DNA of 21,614 bases, from positions 1-21,614 of IMG/VR virus record IMGVR_UViG_3300025674_000474; one strand, written 5' to 3'. This document shows positions 5,117 to 13,386 of the stretch, one piece after another. The position numbers and the translations under genes are program-made. Under the pieces are notes generated by a model. The model worked only from the letters and a program-made list of their open reading frames with translations, had not been told where the DNA came from and did no database searches. The DNA is from a virus. Within the stretch, counting starts at the first letter, position 1. Every line of letters begins with the position of its first letter.

Positions 5117-7591
5117 ATGGGAGCAACATACACTAGACAGTCTACGTATACTGACGGTGATACAATCACTGCGGCACATACCAATGACGAGTTTGATCAA
5201 TTACTAGCGGCATTTGCAACAAGCACAGGACATACCCACGATGGTACGACTGCAGAAGGTGGACCTATAACTAAGTTATTAGGTAACACACTTACGTTTG
5301 GAGCAGGCACAGCAGGCACAGATATAACTATTACATACGATGGCGAAACCAACGATGGTGTAATGAAATGGATGGAAGACGAGGACTATTTTGAATTTAG
5401 TGACGACATACTTATTGCTTCTACAGAAAAGCTACAATTTAGAGACACAGCAATATACATCAATTCAAGTACAGACGGACAACTCGACCTCGTAGCTGAC
5501 ACAGAAATACAGATAGCATCCACGACTATTGATATGAATGGTGCAGTGGATATATCAGGTAACTTAGGAGTTGGTGGCAACCTTACTGTAACAGGTACAA
5601 CCACATTCAACGGTGGCACACTTACTCTTGGCGATGCTAACACAGATAACATTGTGTTTGGTGGCGAGATAGATTCTGACATTATACCTGACGATGATGA
5701 CACTCACGACTTAGGATCAGCTAGTAAGCAGTGGAAAGACATATATATTGATGGTGTTGCTTATCTAGATTCAATAGATTTAAATGGTACAACAATTACA
5801 TCTACTGCCGCCGAGTTAAACATTCTTGACGGTGTAACCTCTACTGCAGCTGAGTTAAATGCTTTGGATGGCATTACAGCAGTCGTAGGTGAACTTAACG
5901 CACTAGACATAGGTAGTACTGCTATTGGTACTGCTGTTGCTTCTAAGGCAGTCATACTAGATGCTAATAAAGACTACACAGGAATAAGAAATCTTACACT
6001 AGCAGGTGACTTGACCATATCAGGTGATGATTTGACTATGGCTACTAACACAGCAGGTGCTTTACTTATAGCTGATGGTACAAACTTTAATCCTACAGCA
6101 GTGGGTGACTTATCTGAAATTTCTACAGTAGCTAACGATGATGTATTCCTAGCAGTAGACACTTCAGGTGGTGGTCTTAAAAAGATTACTAGAAGTGCAG
6201 TCGTTGCAGGTCTTGCTACATCAAGTGCTATATCAAACTTATCAGAAGACAGCACTCCACAATTAGGTGGCAACCTAGATTTAAATGGTAATGATATTGT
6301 TACTACATCAAATGCTACATTAGACCTTGCACCAAACGGAACAGGTACAGTCGTTATCAGAGGTAATACAAATTCTGGTGCAATAGTATTTAACTGTGAA
6401 TCTAACTCACATGGACAAACAGTTATTGCTCAACCACATTCTGCAAGTGTAACAAACACTATGTTACTTCCAGCAGGTGCTAACTCAACTCTTGTATCTC
6501 TTGTATCAACAGACACACTAACAAACAAAACACTTACAAGTCCTAAAATTAATGAAGATGTAGCTGTAACATCCACAGCAACAGAACTTAATCTTCTTGA
6601 TGGTGTTACAGCCACAACAGCAGAGTTAAACATTTTAGATGGTGTTACGTCAACTGCTGCTGAACTAAACATACTAGATGGAGTTACATCAACTGCGGCA
6701 GAACTAAATGCCTTAGACGGTATAACAGCAGTAGTAGGAGAACTTAATGCTCTTGACTTAGGTGCGACAGCAGTAGGTACAGCGATTGCATCAAAAGCAG
6801 TTATATTAGATTCAAACAAAGATTACACAGGTATAAGAAACTTTACTGTAAGTGGTGAGTTAGATGCTGCAACAGGAGATTTCTCTGGTGATGTTGATGT
6901 AGATGGTACGTTAGAAGCAGATGCAATCACGATTGGTGGTACTGCTGTAGCTTCTATTTTCAGTCCTATTGCAGGTGGTACAGGCATACTTACAACAGGT
7001 GCATTAGATGCAGGGTCAATTACAAGTGGGTTTGGTACTATTGATAATGGTGCAAGTACAATAACAACAACTGGAGTTATCACAGGTGGTACACTAGAAG
7101 CCACAACGGATACAGCAGCAGGTGATAATGCAGCGATTGGTTACACAGCAGGTGAAGGATTAATACTTACAGGTCAGGGTTCAACTTCAGATGTAACCAT
7201 TAAGAATGATGCAGATGCCACAGTCGCTTCTATTGCAACTGGAACAACTGTTTTTACAATGGCAGATGATGTATTTGTTACTGGCAGAGCTGCAGGAACT
7301 ATGACAACAGATAATGATGGAAGTCTTGATTTAGCTGTAAGTAATAACTTCAAAGTGACTACAGGAGGAGATTTAACATTAACTCTTACAAATCCTGCTA
7401 TTGGTCAGTCAGGTAACATATTGTTTATTAATGCAAGTAATCATACAATATCAGCACACGCATCTATATTGATTAATGCAGATGTATTAACTGCCATATC
7501 AGCAAGTGGTAGTTATCATCTAACATATTATGCAACAGCGACTAGTGGTAACAATACCATACTAGTGTCAGCTTCAGCCATACTAACATAG
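5117..7591 (+). CDS. Repeat-rich tail fibre protein (824 aa)
   Basis: This is a fibre-like virion protein, probably a trimer attached to the tail. The N-terminal domain (1-60) contains DGDTITAAHTNDEFDQL and GHTHDGTTAEGGPI, a head often seen on marine phage fibres. The shaft is Thr/Gly/Asp-rich beta sequence with 13-residue TSTAAELN-LDG repeats in two clusters (residues 228-266 and 485-549). Each cluster ends in the same 52-residue block closing KDYTGIRN. The C-terminus (about 735-824, DLTLTLTNPAIGQSGNILFI onward) looks like a knob with SGSYHLTYYATAT near the end. There is one cysteine (NCESNSHG). AGGAG at 5101-5105 precedes the ATG, which abuts the previous stop. It could also be a head fibre, but its place after the nozzle favours the tail. 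Confidence 0.82.
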   Translation: MGATYTRQSTYTDGDTITAAHTNDEFDQLLAAFATSTGHTHDGTTAEGGPITKLLGNTLTFGAGTAGTDITITYDGETNDGVMKWMEDEDYFEFSDDILIASTEKLQFRDTAIYINSSTDGQLDLVADTEIQIASTTIDMNGAVDISGNLGVGGNLTVTGTTTFNGGTLTLGDANTDNIVFGGEIDSDIIPDDDDTHDLGSASKQWKDIYIDGVAYLDSIDLNGTTITSTAAELNILDGVTSTAAELNALDGITAVVGELNALDIGSTAIGTAVASKAVILDANKDYTGIRNLTLAGDLTISGDDLTMATNTAGALLIADGTNFNPTAVGDLSEISTVANDDVFLAVDTSGGGLKKITRSAVVAGLATSSAISNLSEDSTPQLGGNLDLNGNDIVTTSNATLDLAPNGTGTVVIRGNTNSGAIVFNCESNSHGQTVIAQPHSASVTNTMLLPAGANSTLVSLVSTDTLTNKTLTSPKINEDVAVTSTATELNLLDGVTATTAELNILDGVTSTAAELNILDGVTSTAAELNALDGITAVVGELNALDLGATAVGTAIASKAVILDSNKDYTGIRNFTVSGELDAATGDFSGDVDVDGTLEADAITIGGTAVASIFSPIAGGTGILTTGALDAGSITSGFGTIDNGASTITTTGVITGGTLEATTDTAAGDNAAIGYTAGEGLILTGQGSTSDVTIKNDADATVASIATGTTVFTMADDVFVTGRAAGTMTTDNDGSLDLAVSNNFKVTTGGDLTLTLTNPAIGQSGNILFINASNHTISAHASILINADVLTAISASGSYHLTYYATATSGNNTILVSASAILT
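5798..5914 (+). repeat. First cluster of 39-base ELN-LDG repeats
   Basis: Three 13-codon units (5798-5836, 5837-5875, 5876-5914) encode TSTAAELNILDGV, TSTAAELNALDGI and TAVVGELNALDIG. They build part of the fibre shaft. Confidence 0.85.
5837..5992 (+). repeat. Long block repeat in fibre gene, copy 1 (52 codons)
   Basis: Encodes TSTAAELNALDG through KDYTGIRN. It matches copy 2 at 6686-6841 at 47 of 52 residues by hand count, but with about 38 base differences in 156. Confidence 0.85.
6569..6763 (+). repeat. Second cluster of 39-base ELN-LDG repeats
   Basis: Five 13-codon units (starting 6569, 6608, 6647, 6686 and 6725) each carry the ELN-x-LD core: TSTATELNLLDGV, TATTAELNILDGV, TSTAAELNILDGV, TSTAAELNALDGI and TAVVGELNALDLG. 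Protein conservation is high, while third codon positions vary freely. Confidence 0.85.
6686..6841 (+). repeat. Long block repeat in fibre gene, copy 2 (52 codons)
   Basis: The second copy of the block at 5837-5992. The five amino-acid changes are conservative (I/L, S/A, I/V, V/I, A/S). Most DNA differences are silent. Confidence 0.85.
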
Positions 7592-7600
7592 GGAACAAGT

Positions 7601-10120
7601 ATGAGTTTAATAGCAAATGGTGCAGGAGAAAGTGCCGCTTCTAATTTTTACAGTGGAGCAGTTAGCAGTTCTATAAGGATGCAGAATGCTAGGTTAACTG
7701 AAACTCCGGGTGCTACTGGCAATGATAAAAAATGGACTTTTAGTGCGTGGATAAAAAGAGGAAATTTAGGAGCTTCATATATATTTGCAGGTACTCCTCA
7801 CGGTGGTTATAATGGTATTGCTGCTATATATTTTAATGCTGCTGATCAATTACATACATATTATGATACGTCTGGTGCTAATCCTTACGGAGCAGTTGGT
7901 CCTCGTTTATATAGGGATACTTCTTCTTGGTATCATCTTGTTTGGGCAGTTGATGCAGCAAATACTGTTCATAAAATATGGATAAACAACGAGCTTGTTT
8001 CCACAGACACAGGTAAGTACCCACCTAATTATAACTATGGTATTAACAGAAGTGGTTCTGAAATGGTTATTGGAGATGGTTCTTGGGATAGCTACGGAAG
8101 TACAGATTTTAATGGTTATATGGCAGAAATTAATCATTGTGATGGTCAATATCTTGAACCAGATTCCTTTGGAGAGACGAAGAATGGGGTTTGGATTCCT
8201 TTAAAAGACCCTAGTTTAACTTACGGTACTAATGGTTTTAGATTACAGTTTTTGCAAACAGGCACTAGTGCTAACTCAAGTGGTATAGGTGCTGATACAA
8301 GTGGTCAAGCTAATCATTTTGCAGTTACTGCTTTAGCTGCTTCTGACGTTGTGCCTGACTCGCCAGAAAATAACTTCTGCACCCTTAACTCTGTAGGCAG
8401 AAGATATGGACATTCTTATAGTGGTACTTTTAGTGAAGGTAATTTAAAATTTGCAAGTTCAGGAAATTCTTCAATGGCTTTTGGAACTATGGCTATTAAT
8501 GAAATAGCATCTCAAGGTGGTGTTTATTTTGAAATAAGACTAGATTCTCAAGATGTATCTAGAACTTATGTTGGTGTTATTGGTGATAATGGTGTTAACA
8601 ATAAAAACTCAGGTTCAAATAATGCTTCATATTCATTACCAATCAAAGGTTTGCTAAGACCATCAGCACCTGATGGGTCTATGGCAGCGTATTTTGGAAC
8701 GAGTACTAGTGCTTCTATGAATTTAAGTTCACATAATAGTAATTATAGTAATGGTGACGTAGTGGGAGTAGCAATTTTATCTGATGGAAAAACTTTCTTT
8801 CATAAAAATGGAACATATTTAGATGATTCTAGTGGTAATGTTGGTAATCCTTCAACTGGTGCAAATCCACTTGGAACTTTAGATTTAACTTTAGGGGATT
8901 GGGTTGCACATGTAGGATATAACTCTACTTTTAGTATAAATTTTGGGCAAGATGGTACTTTTAGTGGTCAAGAAACAAGTGGTGGCAATCAAGATGGAAA
9001 TGGCATAGGTGACTTTATGTTCGCTGTGCCAACTAACTGTTTTGCTATTTGCTCAAGCAATATGGCAGAACCAACCATAGGTCCTAATTCAGATACACAA
9101 GCTGATGATTATTTTAATACAGTTCTTTATACTGGTAATGGTGGAACAGGTCATGCTATATCAGGTGTTGGATTTCAGCCAGATTGGACTTGGATAAAAG
9201 GAAGAAGTGATGCAGATTATAATTACTTAGTAGACAGTAGCAGAGGATATACAGAAAGACTTTTTTCTAATTTGACTGATGGTGCATCAGTAGAAGCTAA
9301 TACAGTTACACAAGCAGATAGTGATGGTTTTACACTTGGAAGTGATGCAGGCGTTAATAGAAATAACAGTACATATGTAGCTTGGAACTGGAAAGCAAAT
9401 GGTGGCACAACCTCAAGTAATTCAAGTGGCTCTATAACAAGCACAGTACAAGCAAATGTTGCAGCAGGATTTAGCATAATTTTGTATGCTGGAAACTCTA
9501 CAAAAGGTGCTACAATAGGTCACGGATTAAGTGCCGCACCTGAAATGATATGGTTTAAAAGAAGAAACGCAAGTGCAGGTTGGGCAGTTTACAATAAAGA
9601 TTTAACAGATAATGGTTATGCTTTGTTACTTAACAGTACTGCTGCTCAAGATAATAGAAACACTCAATTTTTAAATGAAACATCTCCTAGCTCTACATTA
9701 ATAACTCTAGGTGATTGGAATGAAGCTAATGCAGGTTCTAATTATGTGGCATATGCTTTCCATTCAGTAGAAGGCTACTCAAAAATTGGCAGTTATATTG
9801 GAAATGGCTCTACAGATGGTACGTTTGTCTATACTGGATTTAGACCTGCTTTCTTAATGTATAAAAGGACAGATTCAACTGGAAATTGGTTAATAGATGA
9901 TAACAAGACACAAACTTTTAATCCAGACAGTAATTATTTGTTGGCTGATACGTCAGATGCAGAGGGTGACACAACTACAAATACGGCAGGTCATGTTTTT
10001 GATATGTTGTCAAATGGATTTAAAATGAGAAACACAAACTCTGCAAGAAACGCAAGTGGTGGCACATTCATCTATATGGCATTTGCCGAAGCACCATTTA
10101 AGTATGCAAACGCAAGATAA
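7601..10120 (+). CDS. Receptor-binding fibre/spike with LamG-like, SPRY-like and triplicated C-terminal domains (839 aa)
   Basis: Probably a cell-surface-binding tail protein. Residues about 44-178 resemble a LamG/concanavalin A-type lectin fold (WTFSAWIKRG, SSWYHLVWAVD, HKIWINNELV, MVIGDG, FNGYMAEINH). Residues 205-262 form a linker (GTNGFRLQF, then SGQANHF, then PENNFCTLN) common in marine phage proteins. Residues about 280-455 look SPRY-like (YFEIRLD, GDVVGVAILSDGKTFFHKNG, FGQDGTFSG). The C-terminal third shows three degenerate repeats of about 100 residues (510-601, 627-725, 731-833), each starting with a YxGN-type strand and P-x-(W/M/L) then (I/F/Y)K(R/G), and ending in Y(V/M)A(W/Y/F), the last as IYMAFAEAPF. 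There are four cysteines (180, 260, 480, 484). A weak GGGA precedes ATG 7601. I believe the C-terminal unit belongs to a family of unknown function in phage fibres; the exact accession is not certain. Confidence 0.8.
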   Translation: MSLIANGAGESAASNFYSGAVSSSIRMQNARLTETPGATGNDKKWTFSAWIKRGNLGASYIFAGTPHGGYNGIAAIYFNAADQLHTYYDTSGANPYGAVGPRLYRDTSSWYHLVWAVDAANTVHKIWINNELVSTDTGKYPPNYNYGINRSGSEMVIGDGSWDSYGSTDFNGYMAEINHCDGQYLEPDSFGETKNGVWIPLKDPSLTYGTNGFRLQFLQTGTSANSSGIGADTSGQANHFAVTALAASDVVPDSPENNFCTLNSVGRRYGHSYSGTFSEGNLKFASSGNSSMAFGTMAINEIASQGGVYFEIRLDSQDVSRTYVGVIGDNGVNNKNSGSNNASYSLPIKGLLRPSAPDGSMAAYFGTSTSASMNLSSHNSNYSNGDVVGVAILSDGKTFFHKNGTYLDDSSGNVGNPSTGANPLGTLDLTLGDWVAHVGYNSTFSINFGQDGTFSGQETSGGNQDGNGIGDFMFAVPTNCFAICSSNMAEPTIGPNSDTQADDYFNTVLYTGNGGTGHAISGVGFQPDWTWIKGRSDADYNYLVDSSRGYTERLFSNLTDGASVEANTVTQADSDGFTLGSDAGVNRNNSTYVAWNWKANGGTTSSNSSGSITSTVQANVAAGFSIILYAGNSTKGATIGHGLSAAPEMIWFKRRNASAGWAVYNKDLTDNGYALLLNSTAAQDNRNTQFLNETSPSSTLITLGDWNEANAGSNYVAYAFHSVEGYSKIGSYIGNGSTDGTFVYTGFRPAFLMYKRTDSTGNWLIDDNKTQTFNPDSNYLLADTSDAEGDTTTNTAGHVFDMLSNGFKMRNTNSARNASGGTFIYMAFAEAPFKYANAR

Positions 10121-10134
10121 TAGGAGACAATAAG

Positions 10135-10941
10135 ATGGTTTGGAAATATGATGGCAGACAAATAAGAGTAGGTCGTGTTTGGACAGACAATGATGGCACT
10201 ATGCACTCAGGAAGATGGGCTAATTGGGATGCCGATAGAAAAGAAGCAATGGGTGTTACATGGGAAGATGACCCTAAATCATATGATGGAGAATACTATT
10301 GGGGTTGGAACTCTGATGAAAGTGCTTTGCTACCTAAACCACTAGCAGGATTACAGGCAAACAAAGTTGCTTCAGCTAAATCAATGTCAGCAAGTACATT
10401 ATCACAAACTGATTGGTATATAACACGTAAAGCAGAAACAGATGTAGCAATACCAAGTGGGATAACTGCATACAGAACAGCAGTCAGAACAAACTATACA
10501 GCACTCAAGACAGCAATTAACAATGCTTCTGATATAGATGAGTTAAAGGCTTGTTATGAAACAGTAGCAGGTGCATCACAGACAGCTAAAGAAATAGATG
10601 CAACATCATCTAGTGTAGTCAGTACCTCTGATAACACAATAACTAGTAATGGACATGGCTTTGTAAATGACGAGCAAGTTTATTATAGTGTAGGTCAAAA
10701 TTCTGATAGTGAAAATACAGCAGTAATTGGTGGCTTGGTAAATAATACAACTTACTTTGTAATAGCAAGTACAACCAACACATTTAAGTTATCAGAAAGT
10801 CATAGTAACTGTGGAGATGCAGCAGTTGTATCACTAACAGGTTTATCAAGTGATGGCACAGCACAGACGTTTACATCGCAAGGTAAGCCAAGTGCAGGGC
10901 AGACATTCCCTGACAGTCGTATGCCTAAGTATGGAGTATAA
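10135..10941 (+). CDS. Fibre-associated / tail fibre assembly-like protein with inserted beta domain (268 aa)
   Basis: Residues 1-60 (KYDGRQIRVGRVWTDNDG, GRWANWDADRKEAMGVTWEDDP, EYYWGW) and 80-145 (TDWYITRKAETDVAIPSGIT, AYRTAVRTNY) match a pattern I know from small proteins encoded beside phage tail fibres. The second part is like the conserved segment of fibre-assembly proteins, where it ends the polypeptide or is followed by a short WP-type tail. Here residues about 153-250 insert a beta-rich domain (NTITSNGHGF, IGGLVNNTTYFVIASTTNTF, TGLSSDGTAQTF) often found in virion and surface proteins. The end reads SRMPKYGV. There are two cysteines (140, 226). AGGAGA lies about 8 bases before ATG 10135. 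It may be a structural fibre tip or a chaperone; the sequence does not decide. Confidence 0.65.
   Translation: MVWKYDGRQIRVGRVWTDNDGTMHSGRWANWDADRKEAMGVTWEDDPKSYDGEYYWGWNSDESALLPKPLAGLQANKVASAKSMSASTLSQTDWYITRKAETDVAIPSGITAYRTAVRTNYTALKTAINNASDIDELKACYETVAGASQTAKEIDATSSSVVSTSDNTITSNGHGFVNDEQVYYSVGQNSDSENTAVIGGLVNNTTYFVIASTTNTFKLSESHSNCGDAAVVSLTGLSSDGTAQTFTSQGKPSAGQTFPDSRMPKYGV
10591..10884 (+). other. Inserted beta domain (HGF to QTF type) in the fibre-associated protein
   Basis: Residues about 153-250 form a self-contained Ser/Thr-rich beta module: NTITSNGHGF, VNDEQVYYS, IGGLVNNTTYFVI, TNTFKLS and GTAQTFTSQ. Such NTI-HGF-TTYYVI-NTFKL modules recur in unrelated phage structural proteins. The boundaries are approximate. 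Confidence 0.55.
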
Positions 10942-10944
10942 TAA

Positions 10945-11139
10945 TTGAAAATGAGTATGCAACCTGAACTAAAAGTACAACTAGAATTAGATGCACACGA
11001 AAAAGAATGTGCCATCCGTTATCAAGCAGTCAATGATAAATTAGAAGCACTAGATAAAAGAATGTGGCGAATAGAAGCTATGTCTATGGTGGGAACTTTA
11101 GGCGTGGTAGCTTTGGTTGTCGCAATAGTAATGAAATAG
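10945..11139 (+). CDS. Coiled-coil protein with C-terminal membrane anchor; possible holin-like (64 aa)
   Basis: Residues 5-45 form a charged helix with heptad spacing (LKVQLELDAHEKECAIRYQ, LEALDKRMWRIEAM). Residues about 46-63 are a single hydrophobic span (SMVGTLGVVALVVAIVM) ending at Lys64. This helix-then-tail-anchor layout resembles the XhlA/haemolysin-type small phage proteins, some of which work with holins. A holin or holin-helper role is therefore plausible but not shown. The TTG start at 10945 has GGAG at 10934-10937, 7 bases upstream; ATG 10951 (two residues shorter) is the alternative. There is one cysteine. It lies between the fibre and core genes, about 9 kb from the lysozyme, an unusual split if both act in lysis. 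Confidence 0.65.
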   Translation: MKMSMQPELKVQLELDAHEKECAIRYQAVNDKLEALDKRMWRIEAMSMVGTLGVVALVVAIVMK

Positions 11140-11148
11140 GATTAGAGT

Positions 11149-12486
11149 ATGGCAATAGATTTAGATACTAAAACCGAAGATTTAGCAGGGAAATTAGGAA
11201 CTTCAGAAACTACAGTAACACCTATTACTCAAGGAGTTCAGGAAAATGAGCTATTAGGAACTCAAGGTCAAACATTATCGCAGACCGATATTCCAACTGT
11301 AGACCCTAAAACGTTAGACCCAACTACAGTAGGAACTACTGCTAAACCTACAGCAACCACAGATTTAGGACAGATAACTACTCCCGTTGCAGGATCAACA
11401 ACTGCAATACAAGGGCAAACATTTACAGGTGCAACCTCTGATTTTAGTGCATCTGACTTAATTGATTTAGATGATATATCCGATGCAACTTTATCTGCAG
11501 GTGCAACAGCAAGTCCTGCACAAGAAGCTTTAGATGAAAAAGCTACTGTAAAGTATCAACTAGAATCTTTATTGGGTGGTATAGAAGATGGAGAACCCCT
11601 ACCTGCTTGGGCATCTCCTGCGGCTAGAAAAGTTACAGCTATAATGCAACAAAGAGGGTTAGGTGCATCTAGTATGGCTGCCGCAGCTTTGACACAAGCT
11701 GTTATGGAATCAGGTATATCTATTGCAGCCAGAGATGCAGGTGCGTATGGAAATATACAACTTAAGAATTTAGATAATAGGCAACAAGCAGCCTTGCAAA
11801 ATGCGTTACAAGTTGCTACAATGGATAGACAGAACGCTGATGCTAGAACTAAAGGTGCAATAAGTAATGCTCAGGCACTTCTGTCCATAGATGTAAAAGA
11901 ACTTGATGCCCAACAACAATCTAACGCTATTAAATACAACGCACTAGCTCAGTCAGCTTTAACAGAAGCTGCCGCTGAAAATGCTAGACAACAGTTTAAT
12001 GCTAAAAATGATTTGCAGGTTGAAGAATATTTTGCAGAGTTAGGGGTTCAAGTAGACACAGCTAATATAAATAGAGATGTTGCAATTAAACAAAACAACA
12101 TAAATCAAGAAAATTCTTTTGCAGAATTTAACGCTAGCATGAAAGATCAACGTGAAAAATTTAATGCTAATATGAGAAACATAATTGATCAATCTAACAC
12201 TAAATGGCGTAGAGAAACAAACACAGCAAATACTGCAGTACAAAATGAAACTAACAGAATAAATGCACAGTTAATGTACAACATGAGTTCTACTGCAATG
12301 AATGACTTATGGCAGAAGTACAGAGACAATGCTACTTTTAACTTTACAGCGTCTGAATCAGAACTGCAAAGAAAACATGAGCAGGTAATTCAAGCGTTGG
12401 AAGCCGCAGCAAATGCAGATGCTTATTCTGCAGCCAATAAGACAACGTTAGCATCAAACATTATTAGAGTAATAGGAGCTTGGTAA
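11149..12486 (+). CDS. Putative internal virion (ejection) protein, 445 aa
   Basis: Residues 1-120 are low-complexity and Thr/Ala/Gln-rich, probably flexible. Residues about 125-430 are helical: YQLESLLGGIEDGEPLPAWA, then an Ala-rich RGLGASSMAAAALTQA, then long Gln/Asn/Ala-rich coiled coil. The PAWASPAARKVTAIMQQRGLG region is a block I associate with marine podovirus virion proteins. There is no cysteine, membrane span or enzymatic motif. Its place right before the two giant proteins matches the T7-like order of a smaller core protein (gp14) followed by larger ones (gp15, gp16), though no direct homology is visible. AGGA overlaps the previous stop. The next gene starts directly after its TAA. 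Confidence 0.6.
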   Translation: MAIDLDTKTEDLAGKLGTSETTVTPITQGVQENELLGTQGQTLSQTDIPTVDPKTLDPTTVGTTAKPTATTDLGQITTPVAGSTTAIQGQTFTGATSDFSASDLIDLDDISDATLSAGATASPAQEALDEKATVKYQLESLLGGIEDGEPLPAWASPAARKVTAIMQQRGLGASSMAAAALTQAVMESGISIAARDAGAYGNIQLKNLDNRQQAALQNALQVATMDRQNADARTKGAISNAQALLSIDVKELDAQQQSNAIKYNALAQSALTEAAAENARQQFNAKNDLQVEEYFAELGVQVDTANINRDVAIKQNNINQENSFAEFNASMKDQREKFNANMRNIIDQSNTKWRRETNTANTAVQNETNRINAQLMYNMSSTAMNDLWQKYRDNATFNFTASESELQRKHEQVIQALEAAANADAYSAANKTTLASNIIRVIGAW

Positions 12487-12867
12487 ATGCAATTTATAGA
12501 TAGTGTTCTTACAGTTCTTTCTGTAGTTAAAAAGGGAGCAGAAATTGTAAATGAACTTAGTGACAAAGATGAAAGTTTAGGCTTTGCTCAACCTAAGAGA
12601 GTTGATTTAGGTTCTAACTTAACTGCAGCTAAAGCACCTTTGAGAGAAATGGAAAATCCTATAGGTATGAGGTTACCTAATATAGAAACAGCCTACCGAT
12701 ATTTTTCAAACAATCTTGCAAGAGATACTAACTTTAGAACACTACAAGGTGAAAACTACGTTGCCAGAAGAAGAAAAGCTACTCCTGCTACAATGACTGT
12801 GGCAACAGATGCAAAAGTCAAAGGCTTTACAGCATCATATAAAACAACTGGCGTACCAACATCGTAA
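12487..12867 (+). CDS. Small virion-region hypothetical protein (126 aa)
   Basis: Unrecognised. It has a helical N-terminus (FIDSVLTVLSVVKKGAEIVNEL), a mostly coil middle with AKAPLREMENPIG and LPNIETAYRYF, and a basic C-terminal half with ARRRKATPATM. There is no cysteine and no convincing membrane span. ATG 12487 abuts the previous stop, and AGGAG at 12474-12478 is 8 bases upstream, so expression should track the 445-aa protein. Embedded between putative core proteins, it is probably a minor virion component or assembly partner. Nothing visible points to an enzyme. Confidence 0.7.
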   Translation: MQFIDSVLTVLSVVKKGAEIVNELSDKDESLGFAQPKRVDLGSNLTAAKAPLREMENPIGMRLPNIETAYRYFSNNLARDTNFRTLQGENYVARRRKATPATMTVATDAKVKGFTASYKTTGVPTS

Positions 12868-12876
12868 GGTAACATA

Positions 12877-13386
12877 ATGGATCAAATACAAACACAGACT
12901 AATGTAAGGTCAGGGTCTATAGAAGCAAAAGACCCCTTTGCACAATCTATTCCCGGAACATCACTTACAGTCGATAATAAAAAATGGGCGTGGGGTAATC
13001 CTCCTGAGAACTCTGATCCAGAAGTTGTACTACAAGAAGCATCAGATAGGCTAGATGATCCTAGATTTAGAGAAGACATGATGAAGTTACTACTAGCAGG
13101 GGTATCAATAGAACACATAGTAGAGACTTGGGTCATTGATGGATTTGAAAGTGGTAAATTTAATTTAGATGTAGGTATGTTAACGAAAGGACCTTTAGGG
13201 GTTTACATAGCATATATAGCTGAAGAAGAAGATGTTCCCTATAGGATGTTTGAAAAAGATGATGGTGGCAGAAATGATAATCGTGTTGATGATGAGTCTT
13301 TCTTTATGCTTATGAAGGATAACAATCCTACTATGTTTGAGACTTTGAGAGAAGGACTAAACAGCACTTTAAGAAAAGGAAAATAG
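12877..13386 (+). CDS. Virion-associated hypothetical protein (169 aa)
   Basis: I recognise the pattern but have no name for it. A disordered N-terminus leads to PGTSLT and W-x-W-x-NPPENSDPEVVLQ, then a helical LDDPRFREDMMKLLLAGVSIE and IVETWVIDGF, then a hydrophobic MLTKGPLGVYIAYIAEEEDV. This PGxSLT / PP-x-(S/T)DP / LLxAGV / GF layout is, from memory, widespread among marine tailed phages as a structural protein of unknown role. There is no cysteine. A short AAGG follows the previous stop, and ATG 12877 lies a few bases on. It ends directly before the 961-aa gene. Acidic residues dominate the C-terminal third (FEKDDGGRNDNRVDDES). Confidence 0.7.
   Translation: MDQIQTQTNVRSGSIEAKDPFAQSIPGTSLTVDNKKWAWGNPPENSDPEVVLQEASDRLDDPRFREDMMKLLLAGVSIEHIVETWVIDGFESGKFNLDVGMLTKGPLGVYIAYIAEEEDVPYRMFEKDDGGRNDNRVDDESFFMLMKDNNPTMFETLREGLNSTLRKGK

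Noticed and set aside
6430-6819. A 129-codon - strand frame with apparent repeats opposite the fibre gene
   Set aside because: Its repeats are simply the reverse reading of the ELN-LDG repeats; no independent evidence of coding.
7601-10120. Possible recent acquisition of the LamG/SPRY-like fibre gene, judged by more GCT/ACT codons than its neighbour
   Set aside because: Sampled counts overlap with those of the adjacent fibre gene; the shift is too small by eye to claim transfer.
7601-10120. Diversity-generating retroelement target in the fibre tip
   Set aside because: No reverse transcriptase gene or template repeat is present in the window, and I saw no adenine-biased variable/template pair.
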